From assembly GCF_900110425.1 (NCBI RefSeq), contig NZ_FODS01000004.1, positions 185,658-249,657 of the forward strand: a stretch of DNA of 64,000 nucleotides. Direction: 5' to 3'. The DNA is from Salinihabitans flavidus (GTDB lineage Bacteria > Pseudomonadota > Alphaproteobacteria > Rhodobacterales > Rhodobacteraceae). The notes beneath the pieces were generated by a model. It was not told the DNA's origin and did no database searches. It saw nothing but the letters and a program-made list of their open reading frames with translations. Positions 1 to 9,534 of this stretch are shown piece after piece; the stretch's first letter is position 1; each line of letters starts with the position of its first letter. The position numbers and the translations under genes are program-made.

Positions 1-572
1 GATTGAGGCCGGCAGCTTGGCGCGACGAAATCGTAGCTGCCATCGATCTTCTGGCTTCGGGATTATAGAGAAGGTGAAATCGATCAAAACTTCCCGTCAG
101 GCGCTGGCCCACATGAGGCGGTTTCGCGATACCTTCATGGCTTGGGACTGAGAGTGATCAGATCCGGCTCCAGATCGCTGGTAGAAGTCACGCCGATCTC
201 GGACGTCGCCACCACGGGCGAACGCTGCGTCGTGTCGGTCGGCCGACCACCTCCCCGATCTGGAGATTATGGGACACGGCAATCCTCGCCGGATGAATGA
301 GCCGAGCCTTGAAGTCAGCCACGACCGCCGGGTCGAACCGCAGGATCCGGTGGCCGTCATCGGGGCCGACGATCCAGTTGACGGCCAGGCTCACCTCCTT
401 CGGACACCCATCACCAGACGCCAGCCGACGTCCCTCGGGATCTTCAGCGAGCCCAAGGCCGCCATCGGTGACAGGCCAGCTATGCTGGCTGCCGCGTGAC
501 GCTTGACCTCCACCGGATCGACCCGAAGCGCACCCCAATTTGGTGGTCGCTACAAAATGTCTGCCCGCCACA
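1..572. other. Region left of nrdJ with no supportable gene
   Basis: I see no convincing gene here. Several overlapping open frames exist on both strands, but none has a recognisable family signature together with a ribosome binding site. A short plus-strand frame entering from the left edge stops with TAG at 66-68 and could be the tail of a gene lying outside the window. A minus-strand frame at about 188-571 encodes a stretch that looks protein-like (VNWIVGPDDGHRILRF), but it lacks a good start and its end overlaps other frames, so it may be a decayed gene. Confidence 0.3.
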
Positions 573-2852
573 TCACCCGCACTTGCTATGTCCGCAGCTT
601 GCGCAAGTCATGCAGCCCTCGATCATGCGCATCTCGTATTGGCCACAGCTCGGGCAGGGCATGCCCCGGGGCGCGTTCAGATTGACCACCCCGGCCTGCG
701 GGTCGCTCTTGAGCCCCGCTCCCTCACCGTCGATGAAGCCGATCGCGATCATGTGCCGTTCGATGACGCCGCCAATGGCCGCCAGGATCGAGGGGATGTA
801 TTTCCCGTTCATCCATGCCCCGCCGCGCGGATCGAACACCGCCTTGAGTTCCTCGACAACAAAGGACACATCACCGCCGCGCCGGAACACCGCCGAGATC
901 ATCCGCGTGAGCGCGACGGTCCATGCGAAATGCTCCATGTTCTTGGAGTTGATGAACACCTCGAAGGGCCGACGCCGCCCGCCCATCACGATGTCGTTCA
1001 CCGTCAGATAGATCGCATGTTCGCTGTCGGGCCATTTGAGCTTGTAGGTCACCCCCTCAAGCGTCTGTGGCCGCTCCAGCGGCTCGGACATGTAGATCAC
1101 CTCGCCGCCGTCCGCGACCCCGTCGCCCCTGGTCTCGCCGGGTGCCACATCCGCGGCCTCGCTCACCGACAGGACAGAGCCGGTCACGTCGTTTGGCCGG
1201 TAGGTCGTGCAGCCCTTGCAGCCGGTTTCATAGGCCATCATGTAGACCGTCTTGAAATCGTCAAAGCCGATATCCTCGGGGCAGTTGATGGTCTTGGAGA
1301 TCGACGAATCCACCCACTTCTGTGCCGCCGCCTGCATGCGGACGTGATCGGTGGGGGCGAGGGTCTGGGCATTGACGAAATACTCCGGCAGTGCGGCGTC
1401 GCCGAACCGGTCGCGCCACATCTGCACAGCGTAATCGACCACCTCCTCCTCGGTGCGGCTTCCGTCCTTCTGCAGAACCTTCCGGGTATAGCTGTAGGCA
1501 AAGACCGGCTCGATCCCCGAGCTGACATTCCCGGCGTAGAGGCTGATCGTGCCCGTGGGCGCGATGGAGGTCAGAAGCGCGTTTCGGACGCCATGCTCCG
1601 CGATCGCGGCCTTCACATCCTCGTCCAGATGTTGCACCAGCCCGCCCGAGAGATAGGCCTCGCGGTCGAAGAGCGGAAACGCCCCCTTCTCCCTGGCCAG
1701 TTGCGCCGACGCCAGATAGGCGGCGCGGGCGATCGCGTGCAGCCAGCGTTCGGTCTGACGCGCCGCCTCCTCGGAGCCATATCGCAGCCCCAGCATCAGC
1801 AGCGCATCGGCCAGCCCGGTCACGCCCAGCCCGATCCGGCGCTTGGCCTGCGCTTCGGCCCGCTGCTCGGGCAGCGGAAATTTCGACACGTCCACGACGT
1901 TGTCCATCATCCGTACCGCCACGGCCACCAGATCGGCAAGCGCCGCCTCGTCAAGTGCGGCCCCCTCCCCGAAAGGATCGCTCACCAGCCGTGCCATGTT
2001 GATCGACCCCAGAAGGCAGGCGCCATAGGGCGGCAGGGGCTGTTCACCGCAAGGATTGGTCGCCGCGATGGTCTCGCAATAGCTCAGGTTGTTGGCCTCG
2101 TTGATCCGGTCGATGAAGATCACCCCGGGCTCGGCATAGTCATAGGTCGCCTGCATGATCGTGTTCCACAGATCGCGCGCCTGCACCGTGTGATAGACCT
2201 TGCCACCGAACTGAAGCTCCCACGATCCATCCGCCTTGACCGCCTCCATGAAGGCATCCGTGACCAGAACCGACATGTTGAACATCCGCAGCCGCGCGGG
2301 GTCCGACTTGGCGGCGATGAAATCCTCGATATCGGGGTGGTCGCAGCGCATCGTCGCCATCATCGCGCCCCGCCGGGACCCCGCCGACATGATCGTGCGG
2401 CACATCGCGTCCCACACGTCCATGAACGACAGCGGGCCGGAGGCATCCGCCGCCACGCCCAGCACATCCGCCCCGCGCGGCCGGATGGTCGAGAAATCAT
2501 AGCCGATCCCGCCCCCCTGCTGCATGGTCAGCGCGGCCTCCTTGAGCATGTCGAAAATGCCGGCCATGCTGTCGGGGATCGTGCCCATCACGAAACAGTT
2601 GAACAGCGTGACATTGCGCGCCGTGCCCGCCCCGGCGGTGATGCGGCCCGCCGGCAGGAACTTGAAATCCTCCAGCGCGCCATAGAACCGCTCTTCCCAG
2701 ACATCCGGCTCCGCCTCCGCCTCGGCGGTCGCCCGCGCGATCCGACGCCAGGTATCTTCCACCGATTTGTCCAGGGGGGTGTCATCCGCCTGCCTGAAGC
2801 GATATTTCATGTCCCAGATGGCTTCGGCGATGGGGGCGGCGAATCGGGTCAT
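573..2852 (-). CDS. nrdJ: Adenosylcobalamin-dependent (class II) ribonucleoside-diphosphate reductase
   Basis: Reduces ribonucleotides to deoxyribonucleotides using a B12-generated thiyl radical, so it works with or without oxygen and needs no small subunit. The 759-residue product has the N-terminal redox Cys in NCFVMG (Cys86), the radical-site motif NPCGEQPLP (266-274) and the nucleotide-binding motif SIAPTGTISLYAG. The C-terminus is a Cys-rich zinc-ribbon-like tail (CPSCG, then CASCGHSKCG), typical of the long alphaproteobacterial NrdJ. The start is preceded by AGGAA. It is divergent from the DUF1489 gene, with about 110 bp between them. I saw no clear cobalamin riboswitch or NrdR box in that gap. 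Confidence 0.96.
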   Translation of the reverse strand: MTRFAAPIAEAIWDMKYRFRQADDTPLDKSVEDTWRRIARATAEAEAEPDVWEERFYGALEDFKFLPAGRITAGAGTARNVTLFNCFVMGTIPDSMAGIFDMLKEAALTMQQGGGIGYDFSTIRPRGADVLGVAADASGPLSFMDVWDAMCRTIMSAGSRRGAMMATMRCDHPDIEDFIAAKSDPARLRMFNMSVLVTDAFMEAVKADGSWELQFGGKVYHTVQARDLWNTIMQATYDYAEPGVIFIDRINEANNLSYCETIAATNPCGEQPLPPYGACLLGSINMARLVSDPFGEGAALDEAALADLVAVAVRMMDNVVDVSKFPLPEQRAEAQAKRRIGLGVTGLADALLMLGLRYGSEEAARQTERWLHAIARAAYLASAQLAREKGAFPLFDREAYLSGGLVQHLDEDVKAAIAEHGVRNALLTSIAPTGTISLYAGNVSSGIEPVFAYSYTRKVLQKDGSRTEEEVVDYAVQMWRDRFGDAALPEYFVNAQTLAPTDHVRMQAAAQKWVDSSISKTINCPEDIGFDDFKTVYMMAYETGCKGCTTYRPNDVTGSVLSVSEAADVAPGETRGDGVADGGEVIYMSEPLERPQTLEGVTYKLKWPDSEHAIYLTVNDIVMGGRRRPFEVFINSKNMEHFAWTVALTRMISAVFRRGGDVSFVVEELKAVFDPRGGAWMNGKYIPSILAAIGGVIERHMIAIGFIDGEGAGLKSDPQAGVVNLNAPRGMPCPSCGQYEMRMIEGCMTCASCGHSKCG

Positions 2853-2961
2853 TGGCGCATTTCCTGATCACTTGGGGAAGGCTTTCCAGCCTAATCTTCC
2901 CGGTTGAAAACCGCAAGATTTGGAATACCTTTAATATCAAACACATCATCTGGATGGAACC

Positions 2962-3396
2962 TTGGGCAAAAGCTTCGTCAATCTTATAAAGCTCAGCGTC
3001 GGCACCGAGTCCGTCGACGGGCTGATCGCATGGCACGCCACCCGCCGCCCCCAGACGAGCGACGGTCTGCCGCGCCATATCACCCGCATGTGGCCGAAAC
3101 GCGAGGCCGAGCTTCTGGGCGGCGGCTCGATCTACTGGGTGATTCGCGGCGCGATCCGGTGCCGGCAGCGCATCCTTCGGCTCGATGAGGTCATCGGAGA
3201 GGACGGCATCCGCCGCTGCGCCATCGTCCTCGATCCCACGATGATCCGCACCCAGACCGCCCTGCGCCGCCCCTTTCAGGGCTGGCGCTACCTGCCTGCG
3301 TCCGACAGCCCCGCGGACCTCACCGCCGCGCGCGAGAGCGACGACGCCCTGCCCGACGATCTTGCCACCGCGCTGGCCGAAATCGGTGTCCTTTAG
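2962..3396 (+). CDS. DUF1489 family protein
   Basis: A 144-residue protein matching the alphaproteobacterial DUF1489 family from its opening (NLIKLSVGTESVDGLIAWH) through the central Trp/Arg-rich segment (WPKREAEL, GGSIYWVIRG) to the FQGWRYL motif. The function of the family is unknown. No in-frame ATG lies near the conserved N-terminus, so translation must begin at the TTG at 2962, with a weak GGATGG upstream. There is no signal peptide or membrane segment, so it is probably cytoplasmic. It lies between divergent nrdJ and the convergent acyl-CoA ligase gene. Confidence 0.85.
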   Translation: MGKSFVNLIKLSVGTESVDGLIAWHATRRPQTSDGLPRHITRMWPKREAELLGGGSIYWVIRGAIRCRQRILRLDEVIGEDGIRRCAIVLDPTMIRTQTALRRPFQGWRYLPASDSPADLTAARESDDALPDDLATALAEIGVL

Positions 3397-3428
3397 CCGC
3401 TGCGCGCCCGCCCGGGGGCCACCCGACG

Positions 3429-3458
3429 GCCCTGACCGGCCGAACGGCGGGTCAGGGC
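3429..3458. terminator. Bidirectional terminator-like hairpin
   Basis: A perfect 9-bp stem (GCCCTGACC at 3429-3437, GGTCAGGGC at 3450-3458) with a 12-nt loop sits between the convergent ends of the DUF1489 gene and the acyl-CoA ligase gene. There is no T-run on either side, so this is a structural call only. Confidence 0.45.
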
Positions 3459-3503
3459 GCGCCCTGCGTGCGCGGCACGCGCACTCCGTCTGGAAACGCC
3501 CGC

Positions 3504-5333
3504 TCAGGCGTAAAGCGACTCGATTTCCTCGCCGTAGAAATCGAATATCTTCGCCCGGCGCACCTTCATCGTCGCGGTGACCTCGCCATCGTCGTGATCC
3601 AGTTCCTTGGGCAGCAGGTAGACGCGCTTGACCTGCTCGACCCGCGCCAGTTCCGCGTTGAGCCGTTCGACCTCCGACTCGATCAGCTCTTTCACCTTCG
3701 GATTTTCCGCCAGCGACCGGAAGGTGGTATAGCCGATCTTCTGCGATTCGGCCCAGAGCCGCACCGTCGCCATGTCGATCTGCACCAGCGCGCTGACATA
3801 CTTCCGCGCGTCCGCAATCACGATGCACTCCTTGATATAGGGCGAGGCCTTGATCACGTTCTCGATCATCGACGGCGACAGGTTCTTGCCGGCCGCGTTG
3901 ATCATGATGTCCTTCTTGCGGTCCACGATGGAGATCGACCCGTCGGGCGCCTCCTCAGCCACGTCGCCGGTGTGCAGCCAGCCATCGGTGATCGCTTCCG
4001 CCGTGGCCTCGGGGTTCTTATAGTAGCCCTTGAAGACGATCCCGCCCTTCACCAGCAACTCGCCATCCTCCGCGATCCGGTGTTCCATGCCCTCGACAAA
4101 GAACCCCACGCGCCCGTCGCAATTGCCCCAGTCGGGTTGCAGCGTCGCCGCCCCGGTGGTCTCGGACATCCCCCATGCTTCGCGGATGTTGATGCCGATC
4201 CCCCGCAGGAACGCCAGAAGCTCACCCGACACCGGCGCCGCCGCCGAGATCGCGAACCGCACCCGCCCCAGCCCGGTATAGGCTCGCACATGCCGGTAGA
4301 TCAGCAGATCCCAGACCGCATTGGCCAGCCGGTCCGCCATGCTCCAGCGGTCGCGCCGCCGCGCCCCGCGCGCCCGCGCACCCCTCAGGGCCCGGAGAGT
4401 CAGCCCCCGCCGCAGCGGCCCCGCCGTCTCGGCCTGCACCATGATATCGGCCTGCATCTTCTCCCAGATGCGCGGCACCCCGAAAAAGATCTCCGGCGCC
4501 ACGTCGCGCAGGTCGATCCCGATGGTGCGCAGGCTCTCGCCGAAATTCATCACCATCTGCCCGACAAGCGCGTTGGTCACTGTCACGTTCTGCTCGGCGA
4601 TATGGCACAGCGGCAGATAGCTGAGGATATTCGTGCCCGGCCTGAACTCCGCGAAGAACTGCGCGGCATAGCAACCCGCGACCCAGAGGTTGTGAAAACT
4701 GATCTCCGCCGCCTTGGGCAAGCCGGTGGAGCCTGAGGTGAACACCATGATCGCCGTATCGTCCGGCGCGACCGCCTCGATCCGCGCCTCCACCGCGCCC
4801 GTGCCCTCGCGCGCGATCCGCGCGCGGCCCAGTTCGAGCAGATCGTCAAAGCTCATGAGGTTGAGAAGATCGCTCTTCGCGGTGCCCTTGGGGTCGAACA
4901 CGATCAACTGGCGCAGCCTGGGCACCCGTCCCTCAAGATCCACGATCTTGTCGAACTGCTCCTGATCCTCGATGAACAGGATAGACGTGTCCGAGGCGTT
5001 CACCAGATGGTCGATCTCCGCCGCGGGGCTTGTGGGATACATCCCCACCACGACGCCGGCGGCACTGTTGATCCCGAACTGCGCCAGCACCCATTCACGG
5101 CGGTTTTCCGACAGGATGCCGACATGCTCGCCCGCCTGCATGCCCACCTCCATGAGCCCGGCCGCGAGGGCCTGCATAATCTCCTCGACCCCGGCCCATG
5201 TCAGCTCGTGCCAGATGCCGAATTCCTTCTGCCGCATTGCCACGCGGTCCGGATCGCTCGCGGCGTGGTCGCGGATCACCTGCACGTTGGTGCGAAACCC
5301 TTTCGCGGCGAACTGGCTGCTGTCGTAACTCAT
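3504..5333 (-). CDS. AMP-dependent long-chain acyl-CoA synthetase
   Basis: Activates a carboxylic acid, probably a fatty or aromatic acid, to its CoA thioester through an acyl-adenylate. The 609-residue product carries the adenylate-forming P-loop motif MVFTSGSTGLPKA, the acyl-AMP motif GMSETTG, the hinge region WLHTGDVAEE and the C-terminal IVDRKKDIMINAAGKNL block. It resembles the FadD15 branch of long-chain synthetases. It is the last gene of the liv-type operon, starting 10 bp after the livF stop with a GGGGG-rich ribosome binding site. This placement is common in Rhodobacterales and suggests that the transported compound is a carboxylate destined for CoA activation, not simply leucine. 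Confidence 0.92.
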   Translation of the reverse strand: MSYDSSQFAAKGFRTNVQVIRDHAASDPDRVAMRQKEFGIWHELTWAGVEEIMQALAAGLMEVGMQAGEHVGILSENRREWVLAQFGINSAAGVVVGMYPTSPAAEIDHLVNASDTSILFIEDQEQFDKIVDLEGRVPRLRQLIVFDPKGTAKSDLLNLMSFDDLLELGRARIAREGTGAVEARIEAVAPDDTAIMVFTSGSTGLPKAAEISFHNLWVAGCYAAQFFAEFRPGTNILSYLPLCHIAEQNVTVTNALVGQMVMNFGESLRTIGIDLRDVAPEIFFGVPRIWEKMQADIMVQAETAGPLRRGLTLRALRGARARGARRRDRWSMADRLANAVWDLLIYRHVRAYTGLGRVRFAISAAAPVSGELLAFLRGIGINIREAWGMSETTGAATLQPDWGNCDGRVGFFVEGMEHRIAEDGELLVKGGIVFKGYYKNPEATAEAITDGWLHTGDVAEEAPDGSISIVDRKKDIMINAAGKNLSPSMIENVIKASPYIKECIVIADARKYVSALVQIDMATVRLWAESQKIGYTTFRSLAENPKVKELIESEVERLNAELARVEQVKRVYLLPKELDHDDGEVTATMKVRRAKIFDFYGEEIESLYA

Positions 5334-5343
5334 CCCCGCCCCC

Positions 5344-6141
5344 TCAGCTCAACCAGCGCTTCCGGCGCTTGTAGTGTTTCACATCTCGGAAGGACTGGCG
5401 CACGTTCCCCTCGCCCCCCACACCGAGGTAGAAGCTCTGGATATCGGGATCGTTGCGCAGCGTCGGCACGTCGCCCTCCATCACGATCTGCCCGCTTTCC
5501 ATGATATAGCCGTAATCGGCGACAGAGAACGCCACGCCCGCGTTCTGCTCCACCACAAGCATGGTGGTGCCATCCTCGGCGTTGAGTCGGCGGATGGTCT
5601 CGAAGATCTCCTCGACCACCTTCGGCGCAAGGCCAAGCGACGGCTCATCCATCAGGATCATCTCCGGTTGCGCGATCATCGCCCGGCCAAAGGCCAGCAT
5701 CTGCTGCTCGCCGCCCGACAGATAGCCAGCGATCTGTTTGCGCCGCTCCCGCAGTTGCGGAAAGAAATCATAGACCTTGTCGAAATCGGCTTTCAGGCCC
5801 GGCCGACCGTCAAGCGCATAGCTGGCGGCGATCAGGTTGTCCTCCACGGTCATCTCGGCAAAGATGCGCCGCCCCTCGCGGACGTGAAACAACCCCTTCT
5901 TCACAAGCATATCGGGCGCGATATGGCGCGTGTCCTCGCCCTTGAACCGGATGCGCCCTTCGCCGACCTCGCCATTCTCCAGCCGCAGAAGATTGCTGGC
6001 CGCCTTGAGCGTGGTGGTCTTGCCCGCGCCGTTGGTGCCCAGAAGGGTGACGATCCGGCCCTTGGGCACCTCCAGCGACAGTCCGCGCAGCGCCTGCACG
6101 GTATGGTGATAGGTCACCTCGATATTCTCGATGCTCAGCAC
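5344..6141 (-). CDS. livF: Branched-chain-type ABC transporter ATP-binding protein (LivF)
   Basis: One of the two ATPases of a LIV-type (HAAT) importer. With a GTG start at 6141 the product is 265 residues and begins MLSIENIEVTYHH, as LivF proteins do. Walker A is GTNGAGKT (35-42), the signature is LSGGEQQ (141-147) and Walker B is MILMDEP (161-167). An in-frame extension upstream to 6372 has shadow-like composition and overlaps the substrate-binding gene, so I rejected it. The ribosome binding site GGGAGAAGG lies just upstream of the GTG. The C-terminal tail, rich in Arg and Lys (HYKRRKRW), is longer than in Escherichia coli LivF. Confidence 0.93.
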   Translation of the reverse strand: MLSIENIEVTYHHTVQALRGLSLEVPKGRIVTLLGTNGAGKTTTLKAASNLLRLENGEVGEGRIRFKGEDTRHIAPDMLVKKGLFHVREGRRIFAEMTVEDNLIAASYALDGRPGLKADFDKVYDFFPQLRERRKQIAGYLSGGEQQMLAFGRAMIAQPEMILMDEPSLGLAPKVVEEIFETIRRLNAEDGTTMLVVEQNAGVAFSVADYGYIMESGQIVMEGDVPTLRNDPDIQSFYLGVGGEGNVRQSFRDVKHYKRRKRWLS

Positions 6142-6211
6142 GCCCTGCCTTCTCCCTTCCGGAGTTGCCGCCGCCCCGGCTGCCCGCCGGGACGGCGCGT
6201 TTCGGTTCCCG

Positions 6212-7417
6212 TCAGACCGACAGCCAGTCCGACCTCGGCTCGAACAGCCCGCTTTCGGTCGAATACTGATAGACCCGCCCGGTGCCGATCTTGTTGGACA
6301 CCATCGAAACGTTGGGCCCGAAGAAGCCGCCCGAATCCCAGTCCTGAATCCCGGCCAGCTCCTCGGCGGCATTGTCGGCGGTCAGCTCCAGCCCCTTGTT
6401 GGCCACCCGCCGCAGCGCCTCCAGCCCGATCTCCATCGAGCACAGCGCCTCGATCCCCCATGTCGGCATGTAATTCTCAAGCGGCGTGCCCGCGAAATGC
6501 TCCTTCTGGAAGGCGGCATAGGTCCGATAGCGCGGCGCGTCCTCCTGATCATAGGAATAGCGATAGGGCATCACGCCAAGATACCCTTCAAGGAACGGCC
6601 CGGCCTCCGCCGTCACACGGTCCGCGATGAGCTTCTCCATGCCCCAGAACGTGCCCATGAACTTCGTCTGAAGCCCAAGCTGCCGCGCGCCGCCGATCAG
6701 CTGCGGCCAGACCCCGGTGACATAGCCCTGAAGGATGCAGTATTCCGCGTTCGACTGCGCCAGCTTCGTCACATGGGTCGGAATGTCCGCGCCCTCGGCC
6801 TTCGTGGATTCCTCCAGCACCACCTCGATGCCAAGCTCCTCGGCCTTCTGGCGCCCATGCGCCAGCGGATCGCGCCCGAACTCGGTGTTGGAATAAATGA
6901 AGGCGACGGTGCTCCCGCCCTCGTTGGCGATGTTCTGAAGCAGGATGTCGAACTGGTCCTCGTAGGTCGGACCGGCGACATACTGATAGGGGTTCTTTTC
7001 GGGGTTCGCCAGTTCCGTGGCAAAGGACGTGGACCCCATCAGCGTCGCGTTCTTGCCCTTCAGCTCCGGCGCCACCAGCTTCATGAAGCCGGTGGAATCC
7101 CCGAAATACATCACCAGGTTATCCTCGGTCGCCAGCGCCCGCTGATAGTTGGCAAGCGCGCGCTGCGGCACGTAACCGGAATCCTCCACCTCCACGCGGA
7201 TCGGCACCCCGCCGATCCCGCCCTCGGCATTGGTGATCGCCTCGAACATCTTCGAGGCCGGCGAGACAAGCTGCCCGGCGGTGGCGAACGGCCCGGTCAT
7301 GGGCAGTGATTGCGCCACCACGTATTCCTTGGGCTGTGCCTTCACGATGGCCGGCAGCCCGATCACCCCGGTCGCGGCGGCGCCGGTGGCGAGAAATGAA
7401 CGTCTGTTGAGTTTCAT
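6212..7417 (-). CDS. Branched-chain-type ABC transporter substrate-binding protein
   Basis: Periplasmic type I binding protein (LivK-like, Peripla_BP_6) that captures the ligand for the LivHM/GF complex. The start at 7417 follows a strong GGGAGG site and gives 401 residues, beginning with a twin-arginine-like leader (RRSFLATGAAATG) and a likely cleavage after VKA. The longer frame upstream is ignored because it overlaps livM. The mature protein begins with YVVAQSLPMTGPFATAG, typical of the family. The ligand cannot be read from sequence; the acyl-CoA ligase in the same operon argues for a carboxylic acid. Confidence 0.92.
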   Translation of the reverse strand: MKLNRRSFLATGAAATGVIGLPAIVKAQPKEYVVAQSLPMTGPFATAGQLVSPASKMFEAITNAEGGIGGVPIRVEVEDSGYVPQRALANYQRALATEDNLVMYFGDSTGFMKLVAPELKGKNATLMGSTSFATELANPEKNPYQYVAGPTYEDQFDILLQNIANEGGSTVAFIYSNTEFGRDPLAHGRQKAEELGIEVVLEESTKAEGADIPTHVTKLAQSNAEYCILQGYVTGVWPQLIGGARQLGLQTKFMGTFWGMEKLIADRVTAEAGPFLEGYLGVMPYRYSYDQEDAPRYRTYAAFQKEHFAGTPLENYMPTWGIEALCSMEIGLEALRRVANKGLELTADNAAEELAGIQDWDSGGFFGPNVSMVSNKIGTGRVYQYSTESGLFEPRSDWLSV

Positions 7418-7452
7418 GGTATCCTCCCTTTTGGCTCTGGCCCTGTGCGTTA

Positions 7453-8523
7453 TTATCCCCGCGCGAACGGCCAACGGTTCAGCGCGCGCAAAATACGGTC
7501 GGTGATGTGAACGATGCCCAGCGGCTCGAACATCAGGAAAAAGATGATCAGGAACCCGAACGCCATCTCCTGCAACGGCGCCCGAAGCTGCGCGACACTC
7601 GGATCGCCCCCCGACACCGCGCCAAAGACGACCTTGATCACCTCGGGCACCATGACGATCACGATCACGCCGAAGACCGGCCCCATCGTGCGCCCCATCC
7701 CGCCCACGATCAAGGCCGCGACGAGTTGCAGCGACAGCGCCAGTTCGAACTGCTCGGGCAGGATCGAGGCATAGAAATACGCCAGCAGCGCCCCCGCCAG
7801 CCCGCAGAACGCCGCCGATATGGCAAAGCTCGTCAGCTTGAACCGCAACAGCGAAATGCCAAGGATCTCGGCCGAATAATCGCGGTCCCGGATGGCGATG
7901 AAGGCGCGGCCCACCCGCGTGCGAAACAGGTTCTGCACCGTCAGGATCGTGGCAAAGGCAAAGACCGCGATCAGCACGAACATCTCGCGCTTGTCATCAA
8001 GAACCCAGCCCGCAAGGTTCGGCGCGGGCGTTTCGATGCCCGTCATGCCGCCGGTCCAGGGGGCAAACAGATCCTGTTCGATCACGAAAATCACGATGAA
8101 ATTCGCCGCCAGCGTCGCCACGGCAAGATAAAGCCCCTTCACCCGCAGGCTCGGCAGCCCCACGACGATCCCGATCAACGCCGAGATCGCCACCGCCACC
8201 GGCACCGCGATGAACGGCATCACCGCATCGGGAACCGTGCCGGCCCCCAGATTGTGAAGGATCGTCACCCCATAGGCCCCCACCGCGATAAAGGCGGCGT
8301 GGCCAAGGCTCATCAACCCGGTATAGCCGATCACCACGTTCAGCCCGACCACCGCGATCAGCATGATCCCCATCTGGCAGGCCACGAGGATCAGGTAATC
8401 GTTGGCAAAGGCGGCAAATCCGGCCAGAACGACCATCATCCCGTAGACGAAGGCTTTCTTGTAGCTGTTGTCGAGAACCCGCTCGTCATCGGCATAGCTG
8501 GCCTTGAGGTTGCCGTTGATCAT
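7453..8523 (-). CDS. livM: Branched-chain-type ABC transporter permease (LivM)
   Basis: Inner-membrane permease, 356 residues, with a chain of hydrophobic segments and the LivM hallmark GYTGLMSLGHAAFIAVGAYG near residue 70. Translation starts at the ATG at 8523, which overlaps the livH stop in an ATGA, so the two permeases are translationally coupled. A longer frame to 8817 lies entirely within livH and is spurious. It pairs with LivH to form the transmembrane channel. Confidence 0.93.
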   Translation of the reverse strand: MINGNLKASYADDERVLDNSYKKAFVYGMMVVLAGFAAFANDYLILVACQMGIMLIAVVGLNVVIGYTGLMSLGHAAFIAVGAYGVTILHNLGAGTVPDAVMPFIAVPVAVAISALIGIVVGLPSLRVKGLYLAVATLAANFIVIFVIEQDLFAPWTGGMTGIETPAPNLAGWVLDDKREMFVLIAVFAFATILTVQNLFRTRVGRAFIAIRDRDYSAEILGISLLRFKLTSFAISAAFCGLAGALLAYFYASILPEQFELALSLQLVAALIVGGMGRTMGPVFGVIVIVMVPEVIKVVFGAVSGGDPSVAQLRAPLQEMAFGFLIIFFLMFEPLGIVHITDRILRALNRWPFARG

Positions 8524-9524
8524 ATCCGCTCCACCTCTTTCTGACCGAACAGGCCATGCGGCCGGACCAGAATCACAAGAAGCACCGCGACATAGGGCAC
8601 GATCCCGGCCCAGTCGCCGCCGAATTTCCATTGCGTCATCGCCTCGAGAACCCCGACCACGAGCGCCGCGATGAACACCCCCACATAGCTGTCGAGTCCG
8701 CCCATCAGCACGATCGCCAGCACCGAGAATCCGAACAGGCCGAGCGAGGGCGACACCCCGTTGCGCGTGGCCAGGATCGCCCCCGCGATGGCGCCGGTCA
8801 GGCTCGCCAGAACCCACGCCCGCGCAAAGACCCGCGGCACGGATATGCCCATGCTATAGGCGGTGGACTGGTCCTCCGCCGTCGCCCGGATCGCCACGCC
8901 GCCCTTGGTGAACTGCACCATCGCCACGATCGCGCCGAACAGCAAAACCGCGATCACCGCGTTCACGAGATCCGTCCCGAACAGGAAGATCTGCGTGTCG
9001 AACAGGGTGAACCGGATCGGCGTGTTGGGCGCGAGGGACGGCACGTAATTGGCATCCGCCGTCCAGATAAGCTGCGCCCCCCCGCTCATCACCGAAATAA
9101 GGCCCACCGTCACCATGATCATGGCGAACACGGACTGTCCCATGAGCGGGCGCATCAGAACCCGCTCGATGATCAGCCCCACCACCGCATTCGCCGCCAG
9201 CGCCCCGATCAGCCCGATGATCACCCGAGGCAGGTTGGTCAGCCAGTCGAGAACCGCACCGAGAGGCGAGAACATCGGCAGCCCCTCTTTCATCTCCACA
9301 AGCCACGCCGGCTCCCAGCTCACATACCACGCCGGCGCCCAGCTCATCCCCGGCAGAAGCACCGCGAAGGTGAAGTAGAAATAGGCCCCGAACATGATCA
9401 GATAGCCATGCGCGAAATTCACCACCTTCGTGGCCTTGAACACGCTGACAATTCCCACGGCGATCAGCGCATAGATCGCCCCGCTCATCAGCCCGTTGAT
9501 CCCGAATTGCAGAATCTGACCCAT
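8520..9524 (-). CDS. livH: Branched-chain-type ABC transporter permease (LivH)
   Basis: Inner-membrane permease of 334 residues. It opens with QFGINGLMSGAIYALIAVG and has the characteristic NFAHG motif after the first membrane helices, plus a long periplasmic loop (about residues 55-95) found in the LivH variants of this operon type. It begins 10 bp after the livG stop and overlaps livM by 4 bp. It forms the translocation pathway with LivM. Confidence 0.93.
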   Translation of the reverse strand: MGQILQFGINGLMSGAIYALIAVGIVSVFKATKVVNFAHGYLIMFGAYFYFTFAVLLPGMSWAPAWYVSWEPAWLVEMKEGLPMFSPLGAVLDWLTNLPRVIIGLIGALAANAVVGLIIERVLMRPLMGQSVFAMIMVTVGLISVMSGGAQLIWTADANYVPSLAPNTPIRFTLFDTQIFLFGTDLVNAVIAVLLFGAIVAMVQFTKGGVAIRATAEDQSTAYSMGISVPRVFARAWVLASLTGAIAGAILATRNGVSPSLGLFGFSVLAIVLMGGLDSYVGVFIAALVVGVLEAMTQWKFGGDWAGIVPYVAVLLVILVRPHGLFGQKEVERI

Positions 9525-9534
9525 GATCGCCCCC

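Noticed and set aside
540..2867. Very long plus-strand open frame opposite nrdJ
   Set aside because: It is antisense to an unmistakable NrdJ gene, has His/Arg/Pro-rich shadow composition and no family motifs; high GC reduces stops.
2853..2961. Cobalamin riboswitch before nrdJ
   Set aside because: Only about 110 bp separate the divergent genes and I could not find a B12-box-like segment; too short for the full element.
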